Below, piece after piece: positions 36,201-47,906 of a DNA stretch of 64,000 nt (within the stretch, counting starts at the first letter, position 1; every line of letters starts with the position of its first letter). Where the stretch lies: assembly GCA_947650365.1 (NCBI GenBank), contig OX393551.1:62675173-62739172 (forward strand), in the 5' to 3' direction. The position numbers and the translations under genes are program-made. This DNA comes from Chamaelirium japonicum (Eukaryota; Streptophyta; Magnoliopsida; Liliales; Melanthiaceae). The notes beneath the pieces were generated by a model. It ran no database searches. It was not told where the DNA came from and saw only the letters and a list, made by a program, of their open reading frames with translations.

Positions 36201-36290
36201 ATTGATCCAAGGCATCGTTATGGGCATAACCTGCACTTCTATTATGAAGAATGGCGCCAAAAGCAAGGCGGGGCAACCTTTCTTCGACTG
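36201..36290 (+). pseudogene. IQM (IQ-motif calmodulin-binding family) exon fragment
   Basis: After an acceptor-like TTTATAG the sequence reads [18 protein letters not shown], then, one base out of frame, AKSKAGQPFFDW, and stops at a donor GTGAGT. This matches the conserved IQM core (…[20 protein letters not shown]…GQPFFYWLD…). IQM proteins bind calmodulin in plant stress signalling. Only this one exon with its intron edges is present and it carries a one-base insertion, so it is a captured, dead fragment. The intron-like DNA on both sides supports capture at the genomic level rather than from mRNA. Confidence 0.75.
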
Positions 36291-36679
36291 GTGAGTTGTG
36301 AGACCCTGTCTTTCCACCAAATTAATGGTGATAGCAGAGTAAGCATGTTTCTGATAATTTGTTGACAGTGATGCATTGTCTTTTTGAAGAAAAATGTGAA
36401 CATATCTTCGATTATTTCAGGGTCTTCCAACTTTCACTTCATAGATTTCTATACTTCTCTGTCAATTTTTTGACAGCTCTCTTCACAGAATTGATATTGT
36501 TATTCATCGAGATTAAATAGGGTGTTAGAGGTGTAAACGCATGACCATTATAAAATATATGTTAAATCATGAGGCACAATATGATGATACACTTGACTAA
36601 TGACTATGACTTGATTTTCAACACATGAAATATGTGCATCATTTATTGCTATTTTTTTTCTACCTTGCATCGAGAACGC

Positions 36680-37427
36680 CAGTGCCCCGACTGTAACATC
36701 CGCCCCAAACATACAAGATTTTGTCCGCTTTGCCCGTGCTCGCACGAGAACTTCCCAGGGAGGTCACCCATCCTGGTACTACTCTCGCCCGAGCACGCTT
36801 AACTACGGAGTTCTTACGAATTCCGTAGTTAAGCGTGCTCGGGCGAGAGTAGTACCAGGATGGGTGACCTCTCTGGGAAGTTCTCGTGCGAGCACGGGCA
36901 AAGCGGACAAAATCTTGTATGTTTGGGGCGGATGTTACAAAATGGTATCAGAGCCGGTTCTCCTCGGGATGGGGGGTCTAACCCTACACGAGGACGTGTA
37001 TCCCTAAGGGGGGTGGATTGTGACGACCAAGATCCAATAGGCCAATAGCCAAGAGCCAAGACTCCTGAGGCGGGAATGCCAAGATGGATGAGGTGAGGTG
37101 AGGTGAGGTGAGGTGAGGTGAGGTGTACAAGGCCATGAGTTAGCCCCACATCACCTGGAGAGAAGGAGATCCTGAGCTACTTATATAATTTCCCCTCCCA
37201 AACATAGAAGACGCGTTTTAAAACCGTGCGCCGCTACAAAATTCGTAAGAACTCCGTAGTTAAGCGTGCTCGGGCGAGAGTAGTACCAGGATGGGTGACC
37301 TCCCTGGGAAGTTCTCGTGCGGGCACGGGCAAAGCGGACAAAATCTTGTATGTTTGGGGCGGATGTTACACCGACTGCTGGGTATGCAAGCCCAGAGCTC
37401 GCCGTCGCCTTGGCTGCTGCCATGCCG
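36680..37427 (+). pseudogene. Unidentified exon-like piece split by the Cassandra element
   Basis: On either side of the Cassandra insertion the flanks read AACGCCAGTGCCCCGAC and, after the duplicated CCGAC, TGCTGGGTATGCAAG onward. They are open in one frame (…GYASPELAVALAAAMP) and end CCATGCCG followed by GTAACT, a splice donor. I do not recognise the protein. It is a second gene fragment within the Helitron, interrupted by the later insertion. Confidence 0.4.
36692..37370 (+). mobile_element. Cassandra TRIM retrotransposon with 5S-derived LTRs and a palindromic left end
   Basis: The 3' LTR is 37019-37370, containing the 3' part of 5S rRNA (TTAAGCGTGCTCGGGCGAGA…GGATGGGTGACC) as in all Cassandra elements, and seven GAGGT units near 37087-37123. 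A tRNA-Met primer site TGGTATCAGAGC (36943-36954) and a purine tract CTAAGGGGGGTGGA bound a ~79 bp interior. At the left, the LTR end sequence occurs twice head to head: inverted 36692-36818 and forward 36819-36939. The whole is enclosed by a perfect CCGAC duplication (36687-36691, 37371-37375). Cassandra is non-coding and depends on other elements' enzymes. Confidence 0.88.
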
Positions 37428-37431
37428 GTAA

Positions 37432-37436
<5 letters not shown>

Positions 37437-37500
<64 letters not shown>

Positions 37501-37501
37501 G
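37437..37501. repeat. (CT)n(CA)n microsatellite
   Basis: CT units with one interruption, then about 11 CA units, directly after the exon-like piece. Confidence 0.95.
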
Positions 37502-39000
37502 TCCGTGTGCTCATGCATGATAAATTCATATGTGAATCCATAGAGAAGTTTCATGCTATGTGGTCTATCATACATCTTTTTGATCTATGTTAGGTTTAAT
37601 TAAATTTAAGTGTAAGTATTTCATGAAATGCGGTCTACCTTCCCCTTATATCTAAGACATGGGGTTTTTCTTTAATTCTTTCAAGATGAGTCCAGGGGAT
37701 ATATATATCAAGTATAACCCTGTATTTTGCTTCTCTGTATTATTGAACGGCCATGTTTGCTGTCTTTGGGACATTTTGTATAGTATTCATCTATAATGGA
37801 TTCCATCAATCTTGAGTTAGCTCATGCATGCATTTGTTTGGGATCTTGAGTTCTTTTTCATTGCAGTTTTAATATCAACCCTGCTTCGAATCCATGCGTG
37901 TAAACTTATTGTTGGTAATTCCCAAGTTTCGAATCCCTGAAATCTTTTTCATTAGCTTCTAGGAATTGCCCTACTTTTTGGATTGCCTCCGCCAACGAGC
38001 AAGCTGTGATCGACCCACACGAAGGCAGCAACTGCTACTGAGAACCCCACCCCATGATGAGGGGTATCCATAAAAAAAATAAAGAGGGATATGATACAAA
38101 TATTTGTTGCACTGCTTACGGTCCATTGTGATTAGGGTGTCTTTTAAATGGACAATGTGGTGCGTCACGATTGGGTTGTAAGAAAGTGTAGCAAATCAAT
38201 TGGGTAGCAAAAATGCTCTCTAAAGCCAATCTAAAAGCAAGTTCGGCAAATTAATCAGGTGGCAATGCTATTCAGCCAACCTAATTGCCAAACCCATAAC
38301 CAATATTTTTATTCAACCAACCTTTGGCTATGAGGTTGATTGAATAGAGCATTATCAAGTGGGATCTATGTATTGGGTGATGTACTGAATAGCTTTAAAC
38401 AAACAACCGATTCATATGGAACACACCCATGAGCAGCACCATCCCTTCGTTTCGAGTACTAAATTTGGCTTTTGTGCCAATGAGTTTTAGAAGTAGCTAC
38501 ATTGGAGGGACATTGGGATTCAAGGATAGGTCCCATATGAATCGGTTGTCTGTGATAAATTTTTATTGAATAGAACAATGCATATACTATTCGATTTGGA
38601 TCTACATGTCTCTATAAATCATACGATAAATAATAAATCACAGTTTGTTTAATTGATGGTCGAGATTGAGTGTGATTCACTGGTTGGGTCAAGATGCCAC
38701 GGAAGACTGCGATCGTGACAAGGGGGCGAAGGGCGGTGATGGCAAACAACGTTGACCCATGATGATGATGGTTCGGTGGAAGAAGATGGCGGCCGACTAA
38801 CGGTCGATTGGGACGGTGAGTGATGGATGAACTTAGCTTCTTTATTTTAATCTCAAAATATTATTACCGCTCACGAAATATCATTATCACCCTCAAAATA
38901 TTGTTATCACCCTCGAAATATTGTCATCACTGTCGAAATATTTTTTTGCCACCTTTGAAATATTATGACTTGACTCGAAATATTATCCTCGCCCTCGAAT
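37502..39000. other. Helitron right part; no recognised gene
   Basis: AT-rich, intron-like sequence. An inverted pair CAACCGATTCATATGG (about 38405) and CCATATGAATCGGTTG (about 38533) brackets ~125 bp. From 38850 to 39000 imperfect repeats of TCGAAATATTATYATCACC form a short degenerate tandem array running up to the Helitron 3' hairpin. Confidence 0.5.
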
Positions 39001-39048
39001 TCTTTCGCGTGCCGACAGGCACGGGCATTACTAGTATATATATATATG

Positions 39049-39445
39049 AGGAATGGGATGCTGCCTATCAAAGTAGCATTTTTTACTGCTTTGATACATT
39101 GTTTGACCATTCTAAAAGTTTTGGAATTTGATGAAATTTGGTGAGGGTGTTGTCTAGGGTAAGATGATCATCCTCACAAATTTTTATCAAATTCCAAAAC
39201 TTTTAAGAGGGTCAAATGGTTGAAGCAAAATCTACAAAATCTGCAGTCACCGTTAAAATCTGCAGATTTTACTTCGACCATTTGACCCTCTTAGAAGTTT
39301 TGGAATTTGATGAAAATTTGTGAGGATGATCATCTTACCCTAGACAACACCCTCACCAAATTTCATCAAATTCCAAAACTTTTAGAATGGTCAAACAATG
39401 TATCAAAGCAGCAAAAAACGCTGCTTTGATAGGCAGCATCCCATT

Positions 39446-39448
<3 letters not shown>
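39049..39448. mobile_element. Fold-back element FB2 in a (TA)n tract, 400 bp
   Basis: Nearly the whole element is one long palindrome. Left arm AGGAATGGGATGCTGCCTAT and right arm ATAGGCAGCATCCCATTCCT are complementary, as are the inner blocks (AGTTTTGGAATTTGATGAAA, GATGATCATC). The centre near 39245 is CTGCAGTCACCGTTAAAATC. Both flanks are TA repeats. Non-coding. Confidence 0.75.

Positions 39449-39526
<78 letters not shown>
39449..39526. repeat. (TA)n microsatellite between FB2 and FB3
   Basis: About 38 TA units, a remnant of the Harbinger TA core into which both elements inserted. Confidence 0.95.
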
Positions 39527-40030
<504 letters not shown>

Positions 40031-40557
40031 TGAAAGGACCAGGGTTTTTTTTATAAAAATACAGAATTTTTTATTCTTAGGGAGCTTCCGAAGACCTCTA
40101 TTGTATGTGGACGTCTTCGGAGGTCCAGACCGCACGTGGCCTACGTGGCATGCAACGTAGGACTTTAGAGGAGGATTCGGAGCCAGTTGGAGCGGCGGAA
40201 TTCCTTCCGCGTGCCACGTCCTTTTCAGAGATCCGCTCGGAGCCCGTTGGAGATGCTCTAAGGATTTAATTCTGCAGGGTATCAAAGCTTTTAAAATTCT
40301 TATCATTCTTTTAGGGAGCATGCGTGAGGATTGTGCCTAATTACAGAAAGTAAGGTGAAACCTCTTTCATAATATTTTTGTATGCGTCAGCTTACTACAA
40401 AATCTCCTCGGTCGTGGTCAATGACAAAAAGAAATGTATTTTTTAATAGGGGTAGATAAAACCTTTATTTTTTTGTGAAGATGACTAAGGGAGGAATATC
40501 CGTGATTGCATTGTGACATCTTAGGAGCACCTCCGAAAACAACAAGCAGATGCGGTC

Positions 40558-41344
40558 CTTCTGAAATTAGACTTCAAGAAGGCCTTTGACAAGTTGGACT
40601 GGGAATTTCTTGTGGTAGCTCTGCGATCCAAAGGATTTCCAGAGTGCTGGCTTAACTAGATTTGGTCCTGCCTTTCCACCTTCAAAATGGCCTGCCTGAT
40701 TAATAATAACAGGGGTAACTCATTCTCGATGAAGAGAGGGGTTAAACAAGGATGTCCATTATCTCCATTCATGTTTATCTTGGCTATCGATATCTTCAAC
40801 GCTATCCTAAAACATATTGTTAGCAGAGGCCTTGTCTCAGGGATAGCTAGGGAATCGTGGGCAATATCTACCCTTCATTTTGTGGATGATACCCTACTAT
40901 TCTGTGCAGCAAACCCGCGGGGATAGTTGTCTTGAAGGTTATGCTTCTTTGCTTCTAGCTGTCCTCGGGACTTAAGATTAATTTCCACAAGTCTTCTCTT
41001 TTTTTATGTCAACGGCCAGACTGACATGGGCAAAGGACTTGCGAGCTTACTTTGGTGTAAGTTGGGAACCCTGCCATTCAAGTATCTTGGTCTTCTGATA
41101 TCCGATTGGAAGCTGCCAAAGCTAAGAGACCTGGGTAGGGCTCATCCAGAAGTTGAAGCGGCAGCTTGCAGGCTGGAAAGGGAACCAATTATCCATCGGG
41201 GGTAGGCTCACCCTTATGAATTCGGTCTTCTCCTCCATCCCTACATACTTACTCTCCTTCTACTCTCTTCTAATTTGGGTAATCAAGAAGATTCCAAGTT
41301 CAGCAGGTCCTTTATCTGGCGAGGTGCGCGTGGAAGGTCTGGGT
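40558..41344 (+). pseudogene. LINE reverse transcriptase, first part
   Basis: Degraded RT of the L1-type element. The 79-codon frame 40687-40926 holds the conserved GVKQGCPLSPFMF block and the active-site FVDDTLLF. Upstream, KLDFKKAFDKLDW (40570-40610) ends in a stop after CWLN. Downstream the frame breaks several times, with INFHKSSLF and QLAGWKGNQLSIGGRLTLMN (41160-41220) still recognisable as RT-C-terminal LINE sequence. Confidence 0.8.
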
Positions 41345-44300
41345 TGTTGCATAGTGGACAAGATGAAGCCCAGCATAGAGAAGGGATGAAGATGCGGATA
41401 CACGGCCCAGTGCCGCAGATCCCCGAAACGTCAGATCTCATCGATGCATCCCATACTGCACCTATCCGATACGGCACAAAGCACACATAAAATCACAGAC
41501 AAGAGGAACACAACATTTTACATAGGTTCACCCCAAGTGGGGCTACGTCCTCTCTCCGGCAATCCCTTCCTCTAGGAATCCACTATGAAGAGATAAACAT
41601 GATTACACTCGACGACACTACATGCCCTCTAACAAATCCTCACCTATCTCTCCATCACAAAAGATAATCATGTGCATCAAAGAAGACCAAACTGTCTCCA
41701 ACATACACCAACGATCCTCTGAAAAATCATTAATAGAGAAGAACCAACCAAAACATACTACATGATAGATGGAGAAGAAAGCTTTACCTCTTTGTGCGCT
41801 CTCTTTCCCACAAATCTGACGTATCAAATTGAACGGATCGCACATGGTAATTTCCGCAGAGATAACCCTCATGGGTTCCACAAAATCCATGATCTAGATA
41901 CTCACTAGTCATGATCAGTCAGATCAAGCATCATCGTAGTACCACATATCTCTCAACGTCCTTACGCTCCTCCTCTCGGACTCGCTCAATCATGGCCTAG
42001 GTCTCCGTAATGTGGCCTCGCCCTTTATGGCTCAACCACCATGTCTGAAGGCATCTTCCCCTAAAAAAGGGGGTCTTTTCTTGGTTTTCCTTCGAGTTGA
42101 ATTCCTCCGGGATCAGTCACTAAGCACCCGCAAAGCAGTGCTCCAACACGACATCATGGACACCGCTCGCCGACTCTTCAAAAGCCCATGGGAGAAGCAA
42201 GGCATGCTCCTCCCCCAGGTTCATCTTCTTCACGAGAAGCTTTCCCAAGAGCTGTCGTCGAAATCAATCATCTCTTCCAAAGGATTGATCAAAGATCAAG
42301 AGATGTGTTCCCGAAAACCCTAAAACCCTTTATATATCAAGGGAATAAGTTTACATAAGCTCAATCCCAAAATTCCCCTCAAACAGCCTCAAAAAGGAAA
42401 GTCAAATCGTGTTTGACTTGGGCTGACTCGTGCTGTCAGGCACAGTCGTGTGCACAACCTGGGAAAGTCGTGCACACGACTGTTTGAAGCAGAGCTTGTC
42501 TTTTTGATGAAAGACACATTGAGAAAGTCGGGCTCCATGTCGTGTGCACGACCTGACAATCGTGTGCACAACACCTGGATATGTTGTGCACACAACCTGG
42601 GATGGTAGTGCGCACGACCTGCCCGAGGAGATCGGTTTGACTTGAGTCATCATCAACAATCTCCACCATGGTGAGATATCATGAACCAGACGGCTATTCA
42701 TTGTCTTCAAAGCACTCTGATAGTACCAAACGGTATCGTGCCAGTATCTTGAACATGCTTCCTGATGGCACTCCAAACGGTATGCTGACAGTGCTAATCG
42801 ACCCTTTCTCGATATCCCAAACACGCGTTCTGAAGACGCTTCGAAAGCACCCTGCTGGTGCATGCATCCAAACATGTGCCCTACAACTCTGACCGATGTA
42901 TGCACCCAATTGATTGCCGATGGCCAATCATCATGCCCGATAAATCGTCTCCTCTATCCATCCTCTAGTGGCCACAATACCCGGAGTCTCCTCCGACATC
43001 CAAACAAGCTCTACCTCAACTGATGTCGCTCTACCACCAATGGACAAACGTCCAAAGTCTTCTCTGAAGTCTAACAAGCTCCACCCCATTTATGGACTTG
43101 TGCCAGCAGGCAATCCCGCTGGATTTGCTCTAGCTAGAGGTCGTGAACATGTGGTTCTCTTCTAAATAGGACTCTGAGCCAACCGGATCTCGTCCAAATA
43201 AGATTCTGAGCCACCACTACAATGCTCAACAATATCTAGCTTAGCGAGAGATCCTTAGCATCAATCTCCCCTCCATCTCTATCGAGGAAGCAAAACAAGT
43301 CGCACCTCCATACACTTTACAATGAGTGCTTGGTCACCATCCCTTATGACATATGCATTTGTTCCACTCCTGAGAACATACATCAAGTAGCCATTGCCAC
43401 CACTGGACATATTCTTCAAAATCTGCATCACTGAGAAAACGCTCCACCAGCAGCCATATTTCGAGACAAAGCATGCTACACTTGAAGCCAACAGCCAACA
43501 ATGCCAAAAATTCCTCAGCTCAGGGTCTCCAATAATGATCTCCAAAGAAGTCCTCCAAACAAGCTCCACCTCCAAAGGTGAGCCTGCACGTGCGAGACTC
43601 GGATTGGAAAAAAATATGATATTTTTCCATACTCCAATATATGATGAACATGCAGCACCGCTTGTCAGCATCTGAGTATGTCGCTCAGTCATCAATTGGC
43701 CACCATTACACTGAGTTGATAAAACTCCAATCGTGTGAACAAACAACTGGTTACCACTATCACGAACACTGGAATCTCGGCATATCATGAGCTGTCGCCA
43801 AGATAAACCCCCATCAGAGTCCATATATGATGAAAACATGATAGCACTTAACCTAACCCTGTTGCTGGTCGAAACTTGAAGCAAAATCTATCGGCTATGC
43901 TCCACCTTTCCTCTACAATGCTGATTATAGTGCCAATGACTGCTTGCACTCCAAACATAAGATCCATCTGAAAAATAACCTCAAATTATCGCCTCTTCCA
44001 AGACCGATAACATCGGACCCACTTGTGTCTTGTGTCACTAGAATCTGAACAAAAGAAGTTTTCTTTGTCGATCTCCCAAACTCCAGTCAGTGCCTCCACC
44101 AGTCACTCTGTAACGACTCACATCGGTGCCCGTCGGAATCTCCACCAGCCACTTGTCGATGACCCCGTCAGTTTGTTCATTGGCGGTTGGAATAGTCCCC
44201 TATCGATGACTCCGCAACGTCACTCTGAAAGAAGTAACCAAAAGCTCTGATACCAAGATCGTTGGAATCAGAGCAATCCCACACCAAGCCAACGCTTTGA

Positions 44301-45602
44301 TACCAGTTTGTTGCACAGTGGACAAGATGGAGCCCGATATAGAGAAGGGGCGAAGGTGCAGATACGCAGCCCAGTGCCGTAGATTCCCGAAATGTCAGAT
44401 CTCATTGGTGCATCCTATACTGCACCGATCCGATACAGCACAAGCACAAATAAAATCACAGACAAGATGAACACAATATTTTATAGAGATTCACCCCAAA
44501 CGGGGCTACATCCTCTCTCTGGGAACCACCTCCTCCAAGAATCCACTATAAAGATATAAACATGATTACACCTAATGGTACTTCATGCTCTCTAACAAAT
44601 CCTCACTTATCTCTCCACCACAAAAGATAACCATGCGCATCAACGGAGACCAAACTGTCTCCAACATACGCCAACGATCCTCCGAAAAACCACAAATAGA
44701 GAAAAACCAACCAAAACATATTACACGATAGATGGAGAAGAAAGTTTTACCTCTTTGTGCGCTTTCTCTCCCATAGATCTGACTGATCTGACTGAATGGA
44801 TTGTATATGGCAATCTTCGCAGAGATAACCCTCAAGGGTTCCACAAAAAGCCATGATCAAGATACTCATCAGTCACGATCTGTCAGATCAAGCATCATTG
44901 TAGCACCACAGATCTCTCAAAGGCCTTGTGCTCCTCTCCTTGGACTCGTCCCATCATGGCCTCGATCTCTGTAATGTGATCTCGCCCTCCATGGCTCGGC
45001 CACCATGCCCGAAGGCATCTTCCCTAAAAAAAGGGATCTTTTGTAGGTTTTCCTCCGAGTAGAATTCCTCCAAGATTGGTCACCAAGCACCCATAAAAGC
45101 GGTGCTCCAACACAGCGTCATGGACGTCGCTCGCCGGCTCTTCAACGGCCCGGGGGAAGAGCAAGGCACGCTCCTCCCCCGATTTCATCTTCTCCACGAG
45201 AACCTTTACCAAGAGCCGCTGCCAAAATCAATCCTCTCTTCCAAAGGATTGATCAAAAATCAAAAGATATGTTTCCCAAAACCCTAGACCCCTTTATATA
45301 TCAAGGGAATTTGTTTATATAAGCTCAATCCCAAAATTTCCCTCAAACGGCCCCAAAAAGAAAAGTCAAATCGTGTATGACTTGGGCTGACTCGTGCTAT
45401 TAGGCACAACCATGTACATGACCTGGGAAAGTTGTGCACACGAATGTCTTAAGAAGAGCTCGTATTTTTGATGAAAGACGCGTCAAGAAAGTCGGGCTCC
45501 AGGTCATGTGCACGACACTTGGATATGTCATGCACACAACCTGGGAGGGTGGTACACACGACCTGCTCGAGGAGATGGGTTTGACTCGAGCCATCATCAA
45601 CA
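41345..45602 (-). mobile_element. Non-coding LTR retrotransposon (LARD-like), inserted in the LINE
   Basis: LTRs 41345-42658 (1314 bp) and 44309-45602 (1294 bp) are about 85-88% identical by eye. A perfect 5 bp duplication TGGGT flanks them (41340-41344, 45603-45607). On the minus strand a tRNA-Met-type primer site TGGTATCAAAGC (44294-44305) follows the right LTR and a purine-rich ATGGTGGAGAT precedes the left LTR, so the element points left. The 1.65 kb interior has no gag or pol domain; its longest frame (43279-43884, minus) matches nothing I know. It would have relied on a partner's enzymes. LTR divergence suggests about 5 million years. Confidence 0.9.
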
Positions 45603-45607
45603 TGGGT

Positions 45608-46824
45608 CTTATCCCCTGCTTAATTGGGGGACACATGCAAATCCAAAGATCAAGGCTGACTGGGCATCATTAATCTTTGGGAGTTTAACCAGGCTATACT
45701 TGGAAAATGGTGGTGAAGATTGCAGAATTCTTTGGGCGACTCTTGGAGGGAAGTGGTTTCCAATCGTTACTTTAGGAAATTCTCACCCCTCCATCCTGAT
45801 CATGCTCTTCGGGAAATTGTTTCACCCTTCTGGTAGGGGGTGATCAGTGTTTCATATATATTCCAATGCGAAAACCAACTTATCAATGGGAACGACTCTA
45901 AAGTATGATTCTGGGAAGATATTTGGTTAGGGAAACTCCCCCTATGGACTCTATTCTACAACCTCTATGAGTTGGCACCGAATAAAAGAGGCACGATGCG
46001 ATCTCAAGCTTTTGTAAGGGGATCTCTTACAATTTGGAGTCGATGATTTGCAGAACCTTTCCCCACAGAACTTCTCTTGGAGCTGGGCAACCTTCTAGAA
46101 ATCTTGATTCAAGTGACTCTGATGGGAGAACCAGACTGCTTGGGCTGGAGATGGACTTCCTCGGCTAAGTCACTGTTAGGAGTCTCTATAGGTTCCTCAA
46201 CTTCAGGGGTGTGTCCTGCCTGATCGCCAAGCTTATTTGGAGTGCCAAATGTCCCCCCAAAACTAAAATCTTCACGTGTCTCGCCTCCAAAGATAAGATT
46301 CCGACGAGAGTTAATCTCATTACCCAGGGGTCATGGATCATAATTGCACTTTCTGTGGCCAATCTGATAAGACATCAAATCATCTCCTTCTACGGTGTGA
46401 CTTCTCCATATTGGTGTGGACTTATTTCCTTATCAAGCTGAAGCTTAGGTCTTCCCCAACCTCTCTGTCTTCTCTATGGGGGATTTGGCAAAGACAGAAG
46501 ATTAAACCTACTGACAGGAAAGGATGAGACTCTCTTGCGATTGCCATTTGCTGGTCCCTATGGCTATAGAGGAATAATTAAGTCTTCAATAATAAGGCCA
46601 CCCGATGGATCTAGTTATTGACAAGATCAAGGCACTCATCCACCTTTGGGCGTGTAACCTATTCTCAGACGGGAATTCTTTTCTTCTGAATCTTTGTAAC
46701 CGAGTCCTCCCTCCCCTCTCCCCCTGCCCCTATTTGTACATTCTCTTATTTATTATTAGTCTACTGGTTGGGGGTCTAGGCCAACCCCCCTCTCTCATTC
46801 ACTGAGAGGGATTTCAAAAAAAAA
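45608..46824 (+). pseudogene. LINE C-terminal part, 3' UTR and poly(A)
   Basis: Continues the LINE after the LTR insertion. Recognisable in shifting frames are LGKWWW (about 45690), the reverse-transcriptase zinc-binding region at 46211-46430 (LIWSAKCPPKTKIFTC, and in the next frame CTFCGQSDKTSNHLLL) and a 3' end with ACCCCCCTCTCTC and A(11). Confidence 0.8.
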
Positions 46825-46836
46825 AAGATGACTAAG

Positions 46837-47148
46837 AATAAATTGTTTTCTTTCCTCCCTCCTTTCTAGAGACTGAACAATTCTACACCATGTTGGTCGG
46901 GACTCGGGAGCTACCAACACATCTGCAAGAAAGAGGCGGAAGACGAAGAAGGAAAGGGGAGGAGGAAGAGCGGCGAGCATTGTGGTGGTGGGGGTGCATG
47001 GGACAGTGAGCGCCGACCGCGGTGCCCTTATCAATTTTCCCAGGAGGTCTTTAGAACACTTCTGGCATTCATCTCTTTGTAAAGTTGGGGTCCTAGTAAA
47101 TTTTGGGGGTGCAAATAGCAACACCCTTTGCATTTACCAAAATAAAAA
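46837..47148. other. No recognised gene
   Basis: A purine-rich stretch (46930-46980) and a GC-rich piece. The 112-codon minus frame at 46795-47133 has no recognisable domain. Confidence 0.3.
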
Positions 47149-47640
47149 GGTTTTTTTACAAATTGATCCCTGTAATCTTCACTATTAACATCTATAAAGT
47201 CAATATTTATCTATAAATCCCTTAAATCATCCAATATTTACATATCAACTCCTACAGTTAGTTGGCATCCAAAATGAAGGAATATTTTCTGTTATTTTTC
47301 TAATCTAAAGGGGAAATAATTGATTTGCCCATGGTTTTAATTACTTAAATTGGCATATCTTTATTGAACATGAACTTAATCCAAAACAAACACAGACATA
47401 ACCCGAATCTAACTTGGACCTAATTCTAAGAATTCTCACATTGGAGGGGTATTTATAGACTTGTGGTAAAATATTAAGGAAGAAATCAAAAATATTCTCT
47501 TGTTTTGGGTGTCAACTAACTGCATGGGTAAATATGTAATGTTTCAATTAAATGAGGGGTTTATGTAAATATCACTTTTACAGGAGAATATCTAAATAGA
47601 TAAGATTATAGCCTTGTAGGGGTTGATTTGGAAAAAACCC
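47149..47640. mobile_element. Mutator-like MITE, 492 bp
   Basis: Left end GGTTTTTTTACAAATTGATC and right end (reversed) GGGTTTTTTCCAAATCAACC are ~27 bp imperfect inverted repeats. Flanks are AAATAAAAA on both sides (47140-47148, 47641-47649), a perfect 9 bp duplication as made by Mutator-like transposases. The word is low-complexity, which weakens it a little. Non-coding. Confidence 0.65.
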
Positions 47641-47906
47641 AAATAAAAAGGGAGACTTAGCCTTAAGTCATTTTAGCAGATGCTATATTAGCTAAAAGAT
47701 AGATAATATTTCAATATTGCACCAAGTTTCTCTCGAACATTGCGTGCTACAGCAGGTCTCTCATCCTTATGTATCCCCTCGTGTGCTAGTGCTACAAAAA
47801 GAGTATCCATTTGTCTCCAAAAAAGAGTATCCATTCGCTGGTTGATACTATGCATGTAGCGGTTGTTACAGTGATTTCACTATAGCTGCTACAATGATTT
47901 CACTAT

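Larger units (their letters stand above)
34986..39034 (+). mobile_element. Non-autonomous Helitron, 4049 bp, with captured gene fragments
   Basis: The 5' end TCTATATAATATTTCAGGG follows an A, and the 3' end is hairpin CGTGCC-GACA-GGCACG (39008-39023) then GGCATTACTAG, followed by T. TC start, short GC hairpin 7 bases before CTAG, and insertion between A and T without target duplication are the Helitron signature. Both flanks are (TA)n, the expected AT target. Inside are CT-rich leader-like DNA, an IQM exon fragment and another exon-like piece, all on the + strand, plus a Cassandra insertion. No Rep/helicase is present. The 3' end is convincing; the 5' end is inferred from the target context. 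Confidence 0.7.
40490..46824 (+). mobile_element. 5'-truncated L1-type LINE, split by an LTR element
   Basis: The 12 bp word AAGATGACTAAG stands before the element (40478-40489) and after its poly(A) tail (46825-46836), a classic target duplication. Coding remains read LKLDFKKAFDKLDWEFL, MKRGVKQGCPLSPFMFIL and FVDDTLLF (the RT core, catalytic DD kept) before the insertion. After it come QALLGKWWWR-like sequence and CPPKTKIFTCLASKDKIPTR plus CTFCGQSDKTSNHLLLRCDF, the zf-RVT region. Stops and frameshifts show it is dead. Net LINE length is about 2.07 kb once 41345-45607 is removed, so the 5' half is missing. Confidence 0.88.

Noticed and set aside
36718-37340. 5S rRNA genes (three 5S-like stretches)
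   Set aside because: Only the 3' part of 5S is present each time, embedded in Cassandra LTRs with primer site, purine tract and target duplication. These are LTR sequences, not 5S genes.
43279-43884. 201-codon minus-strand frame in the LARD-like element
   Set aside because: No similarity I can recognise to gag, pol or host proteins; Ser/Cys-rich composition suggests a chance opening.
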